From: Trichoplusia ni
Taxonomy: Eukaryota; Arthropoda; Insecta; Lepidoptera; Noctuidae
DNA length: 64,000 nucleotides
Direction: 5' to 3'
Assembly (NCBI RefSeq): GCF_003590095.1
Contig: NC_039486.1
Location: 496,001-560,000 of the forward strand
The position numbers were made by a program, and so were the translations under genes. Below the pieces are notes generated by a model. That model searched no databases, was not told the origin of the DNA, and saw nothing but the letters and a program-made list of their open reading frames with translations. Shown here one piece after another: positions 38,701 to 48,725 of the stretch (positions are counted from its first letter, which is position 1; each line of letters opens with the position of its first letter).

Positions 38701-41700
38701 TTTCGATCAAAAAACGTAAATGTACGAGCTCATTGGCTAAATCAACTCACATTACGGAAAAGTTCAACAATGAAACATAGGTATTTAGGTACCAACGAAC
38801 CGCGTCTAGCGATCGCTATTGACTGGAACGACGCAAATACACAGCAAAATATACTCTAGCACGTGTAGATAAGGTAGACATTCGATAAATGCCTGAGCTA
38901 ACGCCCAATGCGAAAATAGCTGAGCGACCAGAAATATCCATAAATCGGTCCCGGCCTCTTTCTGCGACCTCATAACCTAGTAGCGTCTTGTCTTGTTGAA
39001 TGCTGTAGCCTTAATTGTCTCGTTGGCTATCGCACGGTCTATATCTAGAGATTATAAAAACATCTAGTTTTCACCTGGGAGTTATTTGCGATGAACCTTG
39101 TACCGACTATTTATAAAACATAACATAGTTTTAGCCAGTCAAGGATTATGTAACAAACATTTTTGAAAATTCAGCTAAAGTTAAACTTTAACAACTCAGT
39201 TTATCTTTTATGAAAGACGCATTTTATTAAATCCGAGCCAATGAATTGTGGATCAAACAAATATTTATCCCCACAGAAGGTCACACAACTCGTCAATCTA
39301 ATCACCATAATAAAATAGCTGATGGTATTTTGATTACGTCGTGCGTGCAATACGTATAATGTAACAGGAAAATTCGTACAAAATCGACGCAGTGGGAAAG
39401 CGGTGGTCTTTACGTTTCGGCGCGTGCGCATATCTGAACCGGTCTTGTATGAATTAACATGCGAAAATGTTGTAGCGTCAGTGCGTTTGATAGCTTTACG
39501 TACTCGGGAAACAAAACACTTGGAACTTGATTTTGGACATCTAATTAATGAATCATTCACCTTTTTGAACGTAAATTTCCGATTAGATGTTGAGATATTA
39601 AAATTACGTAAAGGGACTGTTTTGAACGTGCGTAAATTCCTTTAAAGGAACTTAGACGTTCGACCGGGTTATAGAGGGCATGGCTGCAAATAATATTATG
39701 CCTATTTGTAAGGATTGTGCAGGAGCCGTATGACATGACTCTTCGAAAGAGAAGAAGATGACTCAGAATAAGGATGTATTCCTTATTCGTATTCATACCC
39801 TTACAAAAAAAACAATCCGCTTATTTTCTCTTCAAATTTGATCCTTGTTTACATTATGTAATAAATATAACAAGGAATAACACTGGACAACGCATCTCCA
39901 TTCAAATCAGTTCACACACGTCTACGTCTTTTCAAGGCACTTTACCTCGCAACTTTTTTGTCAACATTGTGTTGAAAATATACTTAATATACACGTTAGC
40001 CTTCCGTATCGGAGCAAATATTAGTATATGGTATACCACTTCTTTGGTATATTGGAGTATCAATACACTATGTTGATAGATAATTATGACACTAATACGA
40101 GGAATCTTTGCAGGTCGAGTATAAATACTTCATTAAATATATTAAAAAGGTTTTGTTAATGTGTTACTTGGCTACCTCACTTAACGTTCTTTGCGCCCTG
40201 GTGATTACGGACGATTGAATCGAATTCAATAAGGAGATAATTTTATTATTAACCAGGAATGCCTTATGGTTGCTTCAAGAACGGAAGTTAATCCTTTGTT
40301 TCATCCCTTCTAATTTGCAATTAGGAGTTTTGTCAGAGCATCTCAGTAAAAATTTCCCAATACCATGGAAACTGCGGGTCCGATTATCACGTTGTTTAGC
40401 ATGATTAGCACTGATCAAATAAATCGTGTTTAGTCTAAGTTGTGTGATTTCAACAGCAAGTGATCGTGCGTCGTCACAGTAACGGCGGTCAAACGGTTCC
40501 GGCCGGAGAAAGTTAGCCGCTGCCCGGGATTCCCGCGCACGTCACTGATACGCTAATGTTAATATGATTGGTGCTCTCCGCCTATTCCAAATGCATTTGA
40601 CATACATTTACGCATCAGTTTAGTTGAATTTATTTGTTAACATTGTATAACGGTCTCTCTTATTATTTATGATGTTAGAAATTGAATTATGGAAGTTTTT
40701 TTTGTTGTAGCTTTTTATTTTTATCCTAATTTAGCTAAACACTGTATTTTTTAATTATTTATTATCATCAGCCAATGAAAATCAATTTATTGTATCAAGT
40801 GGAGATCTGGCTGGGATGAGTCTTTGTTTAGCCATTTTAATATTTTCTTGTTTATTCCATCATACAAATATTTTTGTTGCTCATAAATTAGGTTTAAATG
40901 AACCCAAGAAACCGGTAAATGGTTAAAAAACAGGTCACAAATATTAATATTAAAACTAAGTAATAAATTATTTTATTTACATAATTAAATTTATATTAAT
41001 TTATTTTTTTCCTAAGCTAAGAAGAGCATGTAATTACTTTGTCCCTACACCAAAACATTAGCCAAATACCTGCTTGAAACCACCTCTAAATCCCCAGGGA
41101 TCCATTGACATACCTATTCCGAGCTCTCCTGGCGGCTCTAATAAATCTTGCCCTTCACATCTAACGAATAATTTTCCATTTTCAGAAAACTTCGACCACA
41201 AGAACCACCCTCAGAGCATCGACTTGAACGCGGTGCGACTATGCTTCCAAGTGTTCCTGCCGGACGAGTCGGGGCGGCTGCGGCGGCCGCTCGCGCCCGT
41301 CGTGTCCGACGTCATCTACGACAAGAAGGCCATGAGCGACCTCCACATCATGCGCTCCAGCCACTGCTCCGGGCCGGCTCGGGGCGGCACGCAGGTTATT
41401 CTGCTGTGTGAAAAGGTAGGTCTTGAGACTGCTTCTTTGTATTTTTTTAGGAATGGAGGTGTCTACGTATGAATTTTATGTCGGAAAGACGGGGTCATGG
41501 GGTAGAAAGTATTAATAGCTTTAAACAACAGTACCAAAAAAATAATTTTTATTTATTTTCATTTTGATCTTTTTAATTTGTTGTGATACTGTTTTTGCAG
41601 GTGACCCGAGAAGACATAGAAGTGGTATTCTACCAAGAAGAGAATGGACACGTAGTGTGGGAGGAGATGGCGATCAGGATCCTCGTGCACAAGCAAGTGG

Positions 41701-44700
41701 CCATCGCCTTCGAAACCCCCGCGTACAGGTTCCCTAACATCACTGACCATGTGAACGTAAGTGGACGAACACTATTTTCGATTTCACCAGCATAAAAGAC
41801 ATTGCTAAGTCCAGAATAAAATGTGTCGTTTTGTCCTCAGGTGCATTTCCAGCTGAAGCGCATGTCGGACAACGCCCGCAGCAACTCGCTGCCGTTCGAG
41901 TACATCCCGGACTTCTCAGGTAGGCCGCGCAAGCCGCTGGCGCCGCTGGGCGCGCTGCTCAAGCGGGCCGACACCAACAACAACACCGCTGACGTCACCG
42001 CCGCGGCTGACGTCAGCTCCTCCACCGACGTGGTGGCGGCGCGCTGCCCCGCGGACATCGACGTCAACGGGAACCTGCCCCACGCTGACGTCGAAGTCAT
42101 TGACACTAACGAGAAGAGCCTCAACGAACTGCTCGACCAGGTCGCCGAGCTGGACGAGATATACTCGGAGAACCGCACGCGCCTAGAAAACATTACGTCC
42201 CTTACTAACGATCACGAGGAAATAGAGGATTTCAATGACGCCGGGACTTATACTAGCTTGCAATTAGCTTTCAAAAACCCTGTAGAGATTAACGAGCCCG
42301 ACCCCATGTCGTACGAAGACGTCCAAGTCCAGACGTACCGCGGTCCGATCATAGAGTTCAGTCCTTTGAAACGCGACACGGATGATGAGCGCGCTCCTCC
42401 CTTACCTCCCAAACGCGTACGTAAAGCGGCGTCCACGGAGCCTTTTAAGACCAGTCAGACTTCAGTGGACAGCATCCTGAAGCCTGGCCGTCAGCTCCCC
42501 CTCACTCGTAACCCCGATTCTATAAAAATAAACTCGGAAATGACCGTCGCGAAGAGTGAGCCTGCGCTCCCACCTGTTAAGAAGCGTTCCTTCTTTTCCC
42601 GTTTGTTTAGGAGAAAGGAGAAGTCCCCCGCTCCTAGCGTGAAGTCTGAAGGAAGGAAAGAGAATAAGAGCAAGCCAGTAGGTCGGTCCGTGAGCAGTGT
42701 TTCGGGAGTACGTCCGTCCAAATTTAAGTCCTCTGTATCTCACACTTCGTTAAAAGACAACGCGTCGGGCACGGGCCTGAGTTACGCGGATAGTATCACT
42801 CACATATCTCTGCATGGTGACGGGGATGAGAAGTCCACTTCTCAGACGTCGTTGCGTAGGCCGGCCAGCCTGGCGCCGCTGCCGCCCACTGACGGGGGCA
42901 CTATACTAGTCGCAGAGAGCGTGCTCGCCCTGGACGCTTCTCAGTTCAAGAAGCTGCAGGACGACCTGGACCTGACGGACGCGGAACACTACGCGCTGTA
43001 CATGGCGGTGGCCCCGCACGCCACGGTCTCTGAGTTCGATGAGACCAGCTGCTATTACTCGCCGGTCGATGCGAGCAAATTTCAAAATAATCAATAGGCT
43101 CCGGAGGCCTTGTGACGATCGTTAATTTTGTAGTCCAATACGATTTTTTTATAGAACTTTTTATGAGAATTTTAGAATATAGCTAATGAATTGCTAATGA
43201 GATTTGGTGGAGCAATCTTGAATGCTCCATTAGAACATTAATGCTATGAATCCCTCCTGTATGATCTAGGTTTCTGCCCTTAATGCCAAATTTTCTATAT
43301 TTTTACAGGTTTTCTACGTATTTTACATTGATTGCGCAATAAATAATTTTGTGTGACAAAGGATGTAACAACCTCAAAAGAAATATAGATTTGGAAAAAT
43401 ATTTGTTGACTATTATCTAGAAATTTATGTAAAATCTTTCCCCTAAGACGTTGTTAGATCCTGTCATAATGTAAAACCTTTCTAAACATAAACTTAATTT
43501 TCTAGATATGAGTAGTAAGAAGCGAAAGGTGTTACGAAGCTACGAACTTGAAAGTAAGTTCATAAATATTTTACATCCGTGTATATACACGCTGACTTTT
43601 GTCTGTCCCTACATACATTTCAAACCAAAAAGGTTTCAATTTGAGCCATGGGCTGTATTAACACTAATTCTTGTTTAAAAAATATTAGAATTCCGGATAC
43701 AAAGTCAGCGTGTACTTAAAATTTCCTGAGCAAGTCTAAATTACATAATTTTAAGCTTATTCAAATGTGTTTTGGGACGCATTGGTAATGGGGTAATGCT
43801 ATCTAACAATATGCTAAAGAATTATTAATGTCATGGATATTGTATTTTTAATTAAGTACGCGGGGTTTGCATTTTGTTTGACCATAAGTTAGAAAAAGTC
43901 ATCATGGTCTATGGTGTGATCATAGATTCGTCTATTTCATTTTTTCTTTGTATGTTGGCAAGTTAATAAAAAAATATATTTTGTATTGTAAAACAATATA
44001 TGGCTATAGCATATTGTTTTTTTGGATACGTAGATTAGTTCTGAATTATTGCAAAGTGATGGTTTAACTAACATTTAGGTAAAATAGATAAATTAATTGT
44101 AATAGTTATGTAAATGTTTTTCTAACGCGAATTAGTCGTAGTTCGTTAAAGCAAAGTTTTAATGGCGATATACGGAACATTACTACCTGTAGTTATTAAA
44201 CACTAGTTCGACCTAGCTTGTTGTCTAAAAGCTAGTCCATAATAGCCGACAAATATGACGTTACCTCTTAGGGAAAAATAAGCGAGGCCGCGCACTGTAG
44301 AAGTTCGAACGGTGTAACTCTTCAATAAGTACAACAAACCTAATAGAAATAGGTAGTAGCGACTTAATCGAAGGATAAGAAATAGCTATTTTCGTTCAGA
44401 TATAAAATGTTTTAATGTGTTAAAACACGAACAAAAGTGCTATTATCTTGTAAAAGTATTTTGAAAACCTTATCTAATTTATTGTTCTGTATAATGCGCC
44501 AATACTTGAAATTTACAAATTATTGATGATACTGTAATATTATATTATTTTTTATCACTAACTCCTATATTACATTTTAAGTATGTATTTAACATTATGT
44601 TATTGCTAAACACTAAATTATTTATAGCAGTTAGTGCATAACAGTTGGTGTTTATTTATTTTCTCGAAGAGTATCTAAATGAATGCCCGTACAATGAGTC

Positions 44701-47700
44701 TGTGAAGCTGAGCTCTGGTCATTGTGAAAACGAGACGGCGAGTACAATGCTCGTAGTGGCGTCTCGCTCCCACACGACAACAGTTCCGTTGTATGGGCCC
44801 ACAGTTAGGAACAGAGATCGCAGTTATTTACATTATTTTAATTACGTCGTTAAATATGATTTAATCCAAAGATAATGATTTAAAGAATTTTTCTCCGAGT
44901 CTCTAGTCGTCTATTTATTTGTGTTTTATTGTTGAAAATTAATTTAAATTATTTATTTGTTAATCTTTAGAATATCTATTGGGCGTTTGTTAATTTTATA
45001 GTACGTGTTGTTTTTAGAAGTAAAAGTATGAACAGGGTTAGAGGACAATCGATCGGATGTTTTTACTGAAGTATGAGCTGCTAACCTTTAACTCTGAATA
45101 AATATAGAAGCTTTATCGTAGCTCTTGTGGGCAAGAAACTGTTGCTATAGTGATAGCAAGCAAGTTTCGACTCAAAATGCTATTAGTACAAAGTTTGTTT
45201 TTGTTTAGCTAATGTGGATATGTGTGTCACAAAAAGAGCCTAATAGTATTCTTTACAAATGTAAACGTTGAAATATTAAAAAGGAAAAAGGGTTTTGAAT
45301 ATTAATGTGACTCAAAAATGTCACTACCCAAGGACTAGTACTTAAAAACAGTCGAAATGTGTATTTTATAATGCAATGACAGGGTGTCCCAACTCTGAAC
45401 ACGGTTCATGATATAATTTGTTTCTTTAAATGTTTGCGCAATTTTTTTAATTTAAAATGTAATAAAACACCCTGTGGGCGTATTTTTATAACCGCTTCGA
45501 GTATTATAGGGTACAAACATATCGATTAGTAGGTCAGGTGGAATAATGTTTTAGATGAATTTACAAATTGAAGTAGCATGTTGAAAGGTTGCCTCGAGCT
45601 GGCAACATTGTAACCTTAAAAAAAATATATATTTTGTTTTAAAAGGAATGAAGTCCCTATTTTCTATAATGGGTCTGCAATAAGTCACAATCTATCAGCA
45701 TACGTATTTTTTAATATACATATGATTTTCTGTTTATGACCTTTTATAGAAAATAGAGAGATACTTATCAATAACGCGAATTTTCAGGTTAAAATTAATT
45801 TCGCGAATAATGAGAAATCTATATATCTATTTAGTTTAGTAAAAAGCCTAAATCTATATACAGCCAAGCCGGCAGTTGTTGTCCCTATAGTGTAATTCTC
45901 AATGAACTTGCATTTGTATAATAATTCTAAAATAATATGTAAAAATCTGTTTCTTTTTTTTTTACTTTTTATAAATTATAAGGTTGAATAGCAAAGCTTG
46001 ATTGATGCAAAATTCTATATTATTATTAATATGCTAATAAAAATCCGTGGGTTTTATTTACTGTTTGCGGAACCCTAAAGCCCCGAATGACGTCAGGTAC
46101 GAATACTTTTCATGTGGCATGGTTTGGATGTTTTTATTTTTCCGTTGTTCCAAAGCTTTTGTTAATTATTTTAGTTAATTCACACATATTCATATTAGCT
46201 TAAGATTAATTAGATGTAGTTCGTTTTAAATGCATGATTTTTCTTTGCGTTACTTTTAATGAATACACATTTAATGCAGAAATGTACGCTCACCTAATTT
46301 AATTTATACCACGTCCAAATACATTTAAGTTATTAACTGTGGTGGCGTAAATTGACTGTACTACTGCTTAGGTACTTGTAAAGTGTACTTATCTCTTTCA
46401 TGGACCTTGGTGTTTATAATATAGTCACAATTACTTGTTTTGACTCAATATATTTTAATACTATAAGTACAAGAATGGCGATGGGAGAAGATGCGGCCGC
46501 ATAAAGTGGCGTCTGGGCTCCAATTCCGCTATTTACAATTTCCGATGAATGAATGAAAATTGGCTTAAAATGCCATTTTTTTCTGCAAAATAATTGGAAA
46601 TTCAGTACGGAACGGTACACCCAAGGTCAATACAATTAACTTCCAATTATTGTATTGGCAAAATGCTTAAAAGAATAGGAATAATTTCGAATTTAAGCCA
46701 ATTGCCATTCATTAATCGGCCATTGTAAAATAGCAGAATCGGGGCCCTGTTCTGCAACATTACTACTTTAAAAGATGTTAATTGCACGATCTCTTAGTCA
46801 CTAATTATAATAGATAGAATTGCTGATTACCAAGTATGAGAAATTGCTGAAATGCAATTTTCATTTGGATATTACAAGTTTTCAAATGACTTTGTATACT
46901 AAATAATTCCTTGCATGTTTCTGTTGTATTTGTGTGTAGTCGTAGTTTTAGCATTATTTGAAAGACATTGGGTCCTTTTTTGTACATTGGGTGTAAGTAA
47001 TGTATTTTATTGCTGTAATATAACATGAGCCCAGTGTTTTTCAATTAAGTATTATATAATGTTTTAAGTATACTAACACAACCATACCAGTCTGACTGTA
47101 ATTTTGAAAAACATCCTCTACCTCTTACTTTAAAGACAATAATAGACATGTTCAAAGTTGTCTTTGGCAATGAAGAAATTCCTGTCTGGCTGGTATGATG
47201 CAACTTATTTTTTACGAAAACAATACTAATAGTTTCAATCGCTTTTAGGGATGTACTCGCCGGAGCAGCAGCAGATCAAATCGGAACCAAGAGGTGCGTA
47301 TTGTGTAACAATTATATCAGTATCATAACAAAATTGGCCATCAATTAGAACGAAATGCACTTGAGTCTGAACAACTTGCATACAAAACTATAAAACTTTT
47401 GGCGAGGAGGAGGGAAACACATTTTAGATATTTGTTTTTATTGCTAATAAATTCATAGATGCTCTGTATGGTTGCGTTTTTATATTAAAGACATTTTATT
47501 TGTTTCAGATCGGACTCCACCTCATCATAATATTGGCAGTTCACCCCTTCATGGCTACCCTCAACAATATGAACCGGTAAGTGATAAGAAAAACCTTGTA
47601 TACTTGTGAAGAAGTGACATATGATAGATTTTTTACCGCTTTCTTAACATAACCAAAGCTATTTTTGCTCTACATTTGATATTTTTAGGTCATAAGAACG

Positions 47701-48725
47701 GTCAATAACCTTTTGGTCAGTTACCTCGGTAGCTTCGGTGTTTAGGCAACTGATGTTTAAATTATTTCATCGTACAATTTTTGTGATGTATAAAGAATGT
47801 TCGCATGTAACGAGTATTGTTTGTGTCCAGAACTGGGCCCTAGAGGGCATGCAGACGGGCATGCCGGTGGCGGGCCCCAGCCAGCTGGGCGCGTTCGGCG
47901 GCGACGTGTGGGGCGCCGCGCTGCCGCCGCTGCAGCCGCTGCAGCCCATGTCCCCCGCGCTGCAGCCCTACGCGCCCGACCGCATGTCGCCGCACAACCA
48001 GGGCATGTCGCCGCATGCCCAGGTCATGTCCCCGCATGCGCAGGTCATGTCCCCACATGGACAGGTCATGTCCCCGCACGGACAAGTTATGTCTCCTCAC
48101 GGACAAATCATGTCCCCTCATGGACAAGTCATGTCCCCGCACGGGCAGAACATGCAAGTCGTTTCCCCGATGGGCCGGATATCCCCCAACGTGCACCCGG
48201 CGCAAAACATGGGCCACATATCGCCCAACCTGGTGCAACAACAGCCCGCATATGCGCAGGTGAGATATTGACTCTACTGTCATTCTCGGCAAATGTTCTA
48301 TTGGTGATGGTGTGGTTACATAATGAACATAATGAACGTTCTATTAATGTTTCCGTTAATGCATGCAAAACAACACATCCCTTAAAATCTCGCATCGTCA
48401 TAGGATGGCTCGCAAAATTAGAATAGAATAGAAAATAAATCGTTTAACATTGTGTAATCAGCAAACATTATGATCATCTAATTCCCTGTGCGAGAACTAT
48501 GTCTGAGTGAAACAGACTGCCAAACGCATGTTATATTAAATAGTGGTTGGTTGTGTTACGCAGCAAGCCCAACAGAGCATGATGGACACGGAGCACAGCG
48601 CCACGTCGCTCAGCAACCTGCTGCTGGACCGCGGCGAGCCCCCGCTGCTGCTCAACTCCAGCGAGCTGTCGGGCCTGTCCGCGCTGCTGGGCGACCGCGC
48701 CGAGCCGCAGCCGCTCGACTACTGA
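11712..48725 (+). CDS. dl: Dorsal-type NF-kB/Rel transcription factor (exon 3 broken by a transposon; part of RHD in a gap)
   Basis: This is the insect class II NF-kB factor acting downstream of Toll in immunity and dorsoventral patterning. It is held in the cytoplasm by a Cactus-type IkB and binds kB sites once nuclear. Coding exons seen: 11712-11727, 28903-28962, 29930-30047 plus 32859-32867 (one exon split by a Harbinger element), 41186-41415, 41601-41756, 41841-41919 (or read-through to 43097), 43506-43553, 47249-47293, 47509-47576, 47831-48259 and 48564-48725. Diagnostic segments are YVEIVEQPASKALR at the start of the Rel homology domain, then SIDLNAVRLCFQVF and DKKAMSDLHI. About 110-120 RHD residues are not visible and probably lie in the N gap. 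Phases fit throughout: exon 3 ends in phase 2 and 41186 needs a phase-1 donor, so the missing exon(s) must bridge 2 to 1. Confidence 0.93.
12951..13008. repeat. Perfect 27-bp inverted repeat with a 4-nt loop
   Basis: The left arm 12951-12977 (starting AATTATTACTTATACTC) is exactly complementary to the right arm 12982-13008. The loop is ATAA. It is AT-rich, with no flanking target duplication or transposon hallmark that I can see. Confidence 0.85.
15201..16574. mobile_element. Non-autonomous hAT-type DNA transposon (1,374 bp)
   Basis: The ends are perfect 30-bp inverted repeats (15201-15230 and 16545-16574) beginning CATAGAAATC. They are flanked by an 8-bp direct duplication, ATTGTTAC, at 15193-15200 and 16575-16582. 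The length and the T at position 2 and A at position 7 of the duplication are hAT signatures. No transposase is encoded; the 122-codon minus-strand frame at 15567-15935 has no hAT features. GC-rich islands at about 15815-15890 and 16440-16545 contrast with the AT-rich core and may be captured sequence. Confidence 0.85.
18711..18782. promoter_or_regulatory. Cluster of three CRE/ATF palindromes
   Basis: TGACGTCA occurs at 18711-18718, 18731-18738 and 18775-18782, three perfect 8-mers in 72 bp of an otherwise AT-rich intron. This is the consensus for CREB/ATF bZIP dimers. It may be an intronic enhancer or promoter of dorsal; function is inferred. Confidence 0.5.
20059..20130 (+). repeat. Possible Helitron-family 5' fragment
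   Basis: The segment starts CTAATATATAAAATTC, like the beginning of the clearer copy at 20936, and continues with a related CGAAACGGTT segment before losing similarity. The boundaries are uncertain. Confidence 0.3.
20936..21196 (+). mobile_element. Short non-autonomous Helitron-like element
   Basis: It begins TCTTCTAATATATAAAATTC and ends GCTGGGTCAGCTAG followed by T, matching the TC...CTRR-T ends of Helitrons. The body (GGTAGGTCTGAAAATAG, CATACCCCTAAATG) is one I recognise as repetitive in Lepidoptera. No replicase or helicase is encoded. A related CTAGT-type end occurs at about 33122. Confidence 0.55.
27417..27600 (+). repeat. tRNA-derived SINE fragment
   Basis: GGATAGCCGAGTGGTATAGG (A-box region) and CGGGTTCAATCCCCG (B-box) are followed by a body with GATCCACGAATGCTTGTAC. 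This is the same family as the minus-strand copy at 2715-3014. The body continuing past the tRNA part, and the lack of a clean cloverleaf, argue against a working tRNA. Confidence 0.6.
28903..28962 (+). CDS. dl: dorsal coding exon 2
   Basis: A 60-nt exon between ctctttcag and gtaagtg encodes ESAITIGTAENEEQLNISDV across the splice from exon 1, then T completing Phe with exon 3. It is acidic and precedes the Rel homology domain, in the N-terminal region expected of lepidopteran Rel proteins. Confidence 0.8.
29930..32867 (+). CDS. dl: dorsal coding exon 3, split by a Harbinger insertion
   Basis: The left part, 29930-30047, encodes FEAITLADPTFGAG onward to RRDQPYVEIVEQPASK, the first strand of the Rel homology domain. 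The right part, 32859-32867 (GGCGCTCAG|gtcagt), encodes ALR. Removing the element and one copy of the TAA duplication restores the family motif EQPASKALR with correct phase. As assembled, the frame instead runs into the transposon and stops at 30157-30159, before nearly all of the DNA-binding domain. An in-frame ATG at 29995 (MARRDQPY) could serve as an internal start for a shorter isoform. Confidence 0.85.
30172..32232 (+). CDS. Harbinger DDE transposase (392 aa, two exons)
   Basis: Exon 1 is 30172-30464 and exon 2 is 31347-32232; the splice TTAAG|gtaagt...ttacag|GTAC joins in frame (TLRYLASG). The protein would excise and integrate the surrounding element. The expected catalytic triad is visible: Asp169 in IGSIDGKHI, Asp260 in FIGDEAFG, and Glu297 in RRYIECTFGIL, within the DDE_Tnp_4 layout. 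The basic N-terminus (RRRREFKRKKKQWWVHP) and the conserved NYRLSRARR block are family features. There are no internal stops. The intron contains the second exon of the opposite-strand MADF gene. Confidence 0.93.
30542..32517 (-). CDS. MADF-BESS DNA-binding protein of the Harbinger element (310 aa, two exons)
   Basis: Exon 1 runs from the ATG at 32517 to 32346 and exon 2 from 31302 to the stop at 30542, with GT/AG borders (TTTG|gtaag, ttccag|GG). The N-terminal ~95 residues form a MADF/Myb-like domain (FIIEIQSRPSLWD, then KKKCWEEVVDLFG, then KRWKSIRSCYARE). A BESS-like segment (FLLSLLSTLKNLP) lies near residue 180, and a Ser/Asn/Pro-rich tail follows. Harbinger elements usually carry a second gene of this kind, whose product helps the transposase enter the nucleus and bind the ends. 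Its intron contains the whole second transposase exon. Confidence 0.88.
32868..35758. other. dorsal intron sequence up to the gap
   Basis: This is AT-rich, with no exon I can support. In particular I find no segment resembling the missing N-terminal Rel homology residues. A Helitron-like tail with CTAGT is present near 33095-33125. The remaining open frames are short and without codon bias. Confidence 0.5.
35759..36758. other. Assembly gap (1,000 N)
   Basis: The run is exactly 1,000 N, a round number that suggests a placeholder of unknown real length. It lies within dorsal between exon 3 and the exon at 41186, and it is the likeliest place for the missing Rel homology exon(s). Confidence 0.95.
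36759..41185. other. dorsal intron sequence after the gap
   Basis: This is mostly AT-rich. Open frames at 39201-40076 overlap on both strands and lack coding bias or homology. A modestly GC-rich patch at about 40470-40545 has stops in the useful frames. No Rel homology exon is visible before 41186. Confidence 0.5.
41186..41756 (+). CDS. dl: dorsal exons for the C-terminal RHD (dimerisation/IPT domain)
   Basis: Two exons, 41186-41415 and 41601-41756, are separated by a 185-bp intron (AAAAG|gtagg...tttgcag|GTGACC). They encode NHPQSIDLNAVRLCFQVF, DKKAMSDLHIMRSS, TQVILLCEKV, then VTREDIEVVFYQEE and VHKQVAIAFETPAYRF. These are the immunoglobulin-like dimerisation half of the Rel homology domain and are strongly diagnostic of Dorsal-type proteins. 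Third positions are GC-rich, unlike the flanking introns. Confidence 0.95.
41841..43097 (+). CDS. dl: dorsal read-through terminal exon (isoform with long tail lacking the NLS exon)
   Basis: The exon starts with the last RHD strands (VHFQLKRMSDNARSNSLPFEY) and can do one of two things. It can splice at an internal donor after 41919 (TTCTCAG|gtaggc), or read on to a TAG at 43095-43097, adding 392 residues with steady coding bias. The extra tail is acidic and Ser/Pro-rich, with a basic block (KKRSFFSRLFRRKEK) near its middle, and ends ASKFQNNQ. Known biology: Drosophila Dorsal-B is a similar variant that diverges just after the RHD and lacks the classical NLS. Here retention of the intron would produce it. 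Confidence 0.85.
   Translation: MHFQLKRMSDNARSNSLPFEYIPDFSGRPRKPLAPLGALLKRADTNNNTADVTAAADVSSSTDVVAARCPADIDVNGNLPHADVEVIDTNEKSLNELLDQVAELDEIYSENRTRLENITSLTNDHEEIEDFNDAGTYTSLQLAFKNPVEINEPDPMSYEDVQVQTYRGPIIEFSPLKRDTDDERAPPLPPKRVRKAASTEPFKTSQTSVDSILKPGRQLPLTRNPDSIKINSEMTVAKSEPALPPVKKRSFFSRLFRRKEKSPAPSVKSEGRKENKSKPVGRSVSSVSGVRPSKFKSSVSHTSLKDNASGTGLSYADSITHISLHGDGDEKSTSQTSLRRPASLAPLPPTDGGTILVAESVLALDASQFKKLQDDLDLTDAEHYALYMAVAPHATVSEFDETSCYYSPVDASKFQNNQ
43098..47248 (+). other. 3' UTR of the long isoform / intron of the spliced isoform
   Basis: This is AT-rich apart from the 48-nt exon at 43506-43553. AATAAA motifs near 43336 and 43966 could end the read-through transcript. The 76-codon frame at 44645 has no splice support or homology. 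A single TGACGTCA is at 46088-46095. Confidence 0.5.
43506..43553 (+). CDS. dl: dorsal 48-nt exon encoding the nuclear localisation signal
   Basis: The exon lies between ttttctag and gtaagttc. It enters in phase 1 and leaves in phase 1, so it joins the internal donor at 41919 and the exon at 47249 without changing frame. It reads DMSSKKRKVLRSYELE; KKRKV is a textbook monopartite NLS, placed just after the Rel homology domain where Rel proteins carry theirs. It is too short for ORF finders. Skipping it would still keep frame (G joined to GG), giving a third possible isoform without this NLS. Confidence 0.82.
47249..48725 (+). CDS. dl: dorsal C-terminal exons (Pro/Gln/Met-rich transactivation tail)
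   Basis: Four exons, 47249-47293, 47509-47576, 47831-48259 and 48564-48725, have GT/AG borders and join in frame to TGA at 48723-48725. The first two encode MYSPEQQQIKSEPR and DRTPPHHNIG. The third is rich in Pro, Gln and Met and carries eight 7-residue repeats (47984-48151). The last encodes a Leu-rich acidic end (SLSNLLLDRG, SGLSALLGD), the sort of motif that works in transactivation. From 41186 this spliced form is 404 codons plus stop. Confidence 0.88.
47984..48151 (+). repeat. Coding minisatellite, 8 x 21 bp (MSPHGQV)
   Basis: Eight consecutive in-frame 21-bp units begin at 47984, 48005, 48026, 48047, 48068, 48089, 48110 and 48131. They read MSPHNQG, MSPHAQV twice, MSPHGQV twice, MSPHGQI, MSPHGQV and MSPHGQN. 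Related but spaced SP motifs follow (VSPMGRISPN, HISPN). Each unit has one Ser-Pro site. Confidence 0.97.

Noticed and set aside
39201..40076. Cluster of 79-119-codon frames on both strands
   Set aside because: They overlap each other antisense and lack codon bias, splice context or Rel homology; not accepted as the missing RHD exon.
44645..44875. 76-codon frame in the dorsal intron
   Set aside because: No acceptor or donor in a phase compatible with dorsal and no recognisable domain.
47797..48426. 209-codon plus-strand frame and 150-codon minus-strand frame
   Set aside because: They are shifted-frame and antisense reads of the repetitive dorsal C-terminal exon; the repeat keeps every frame open.
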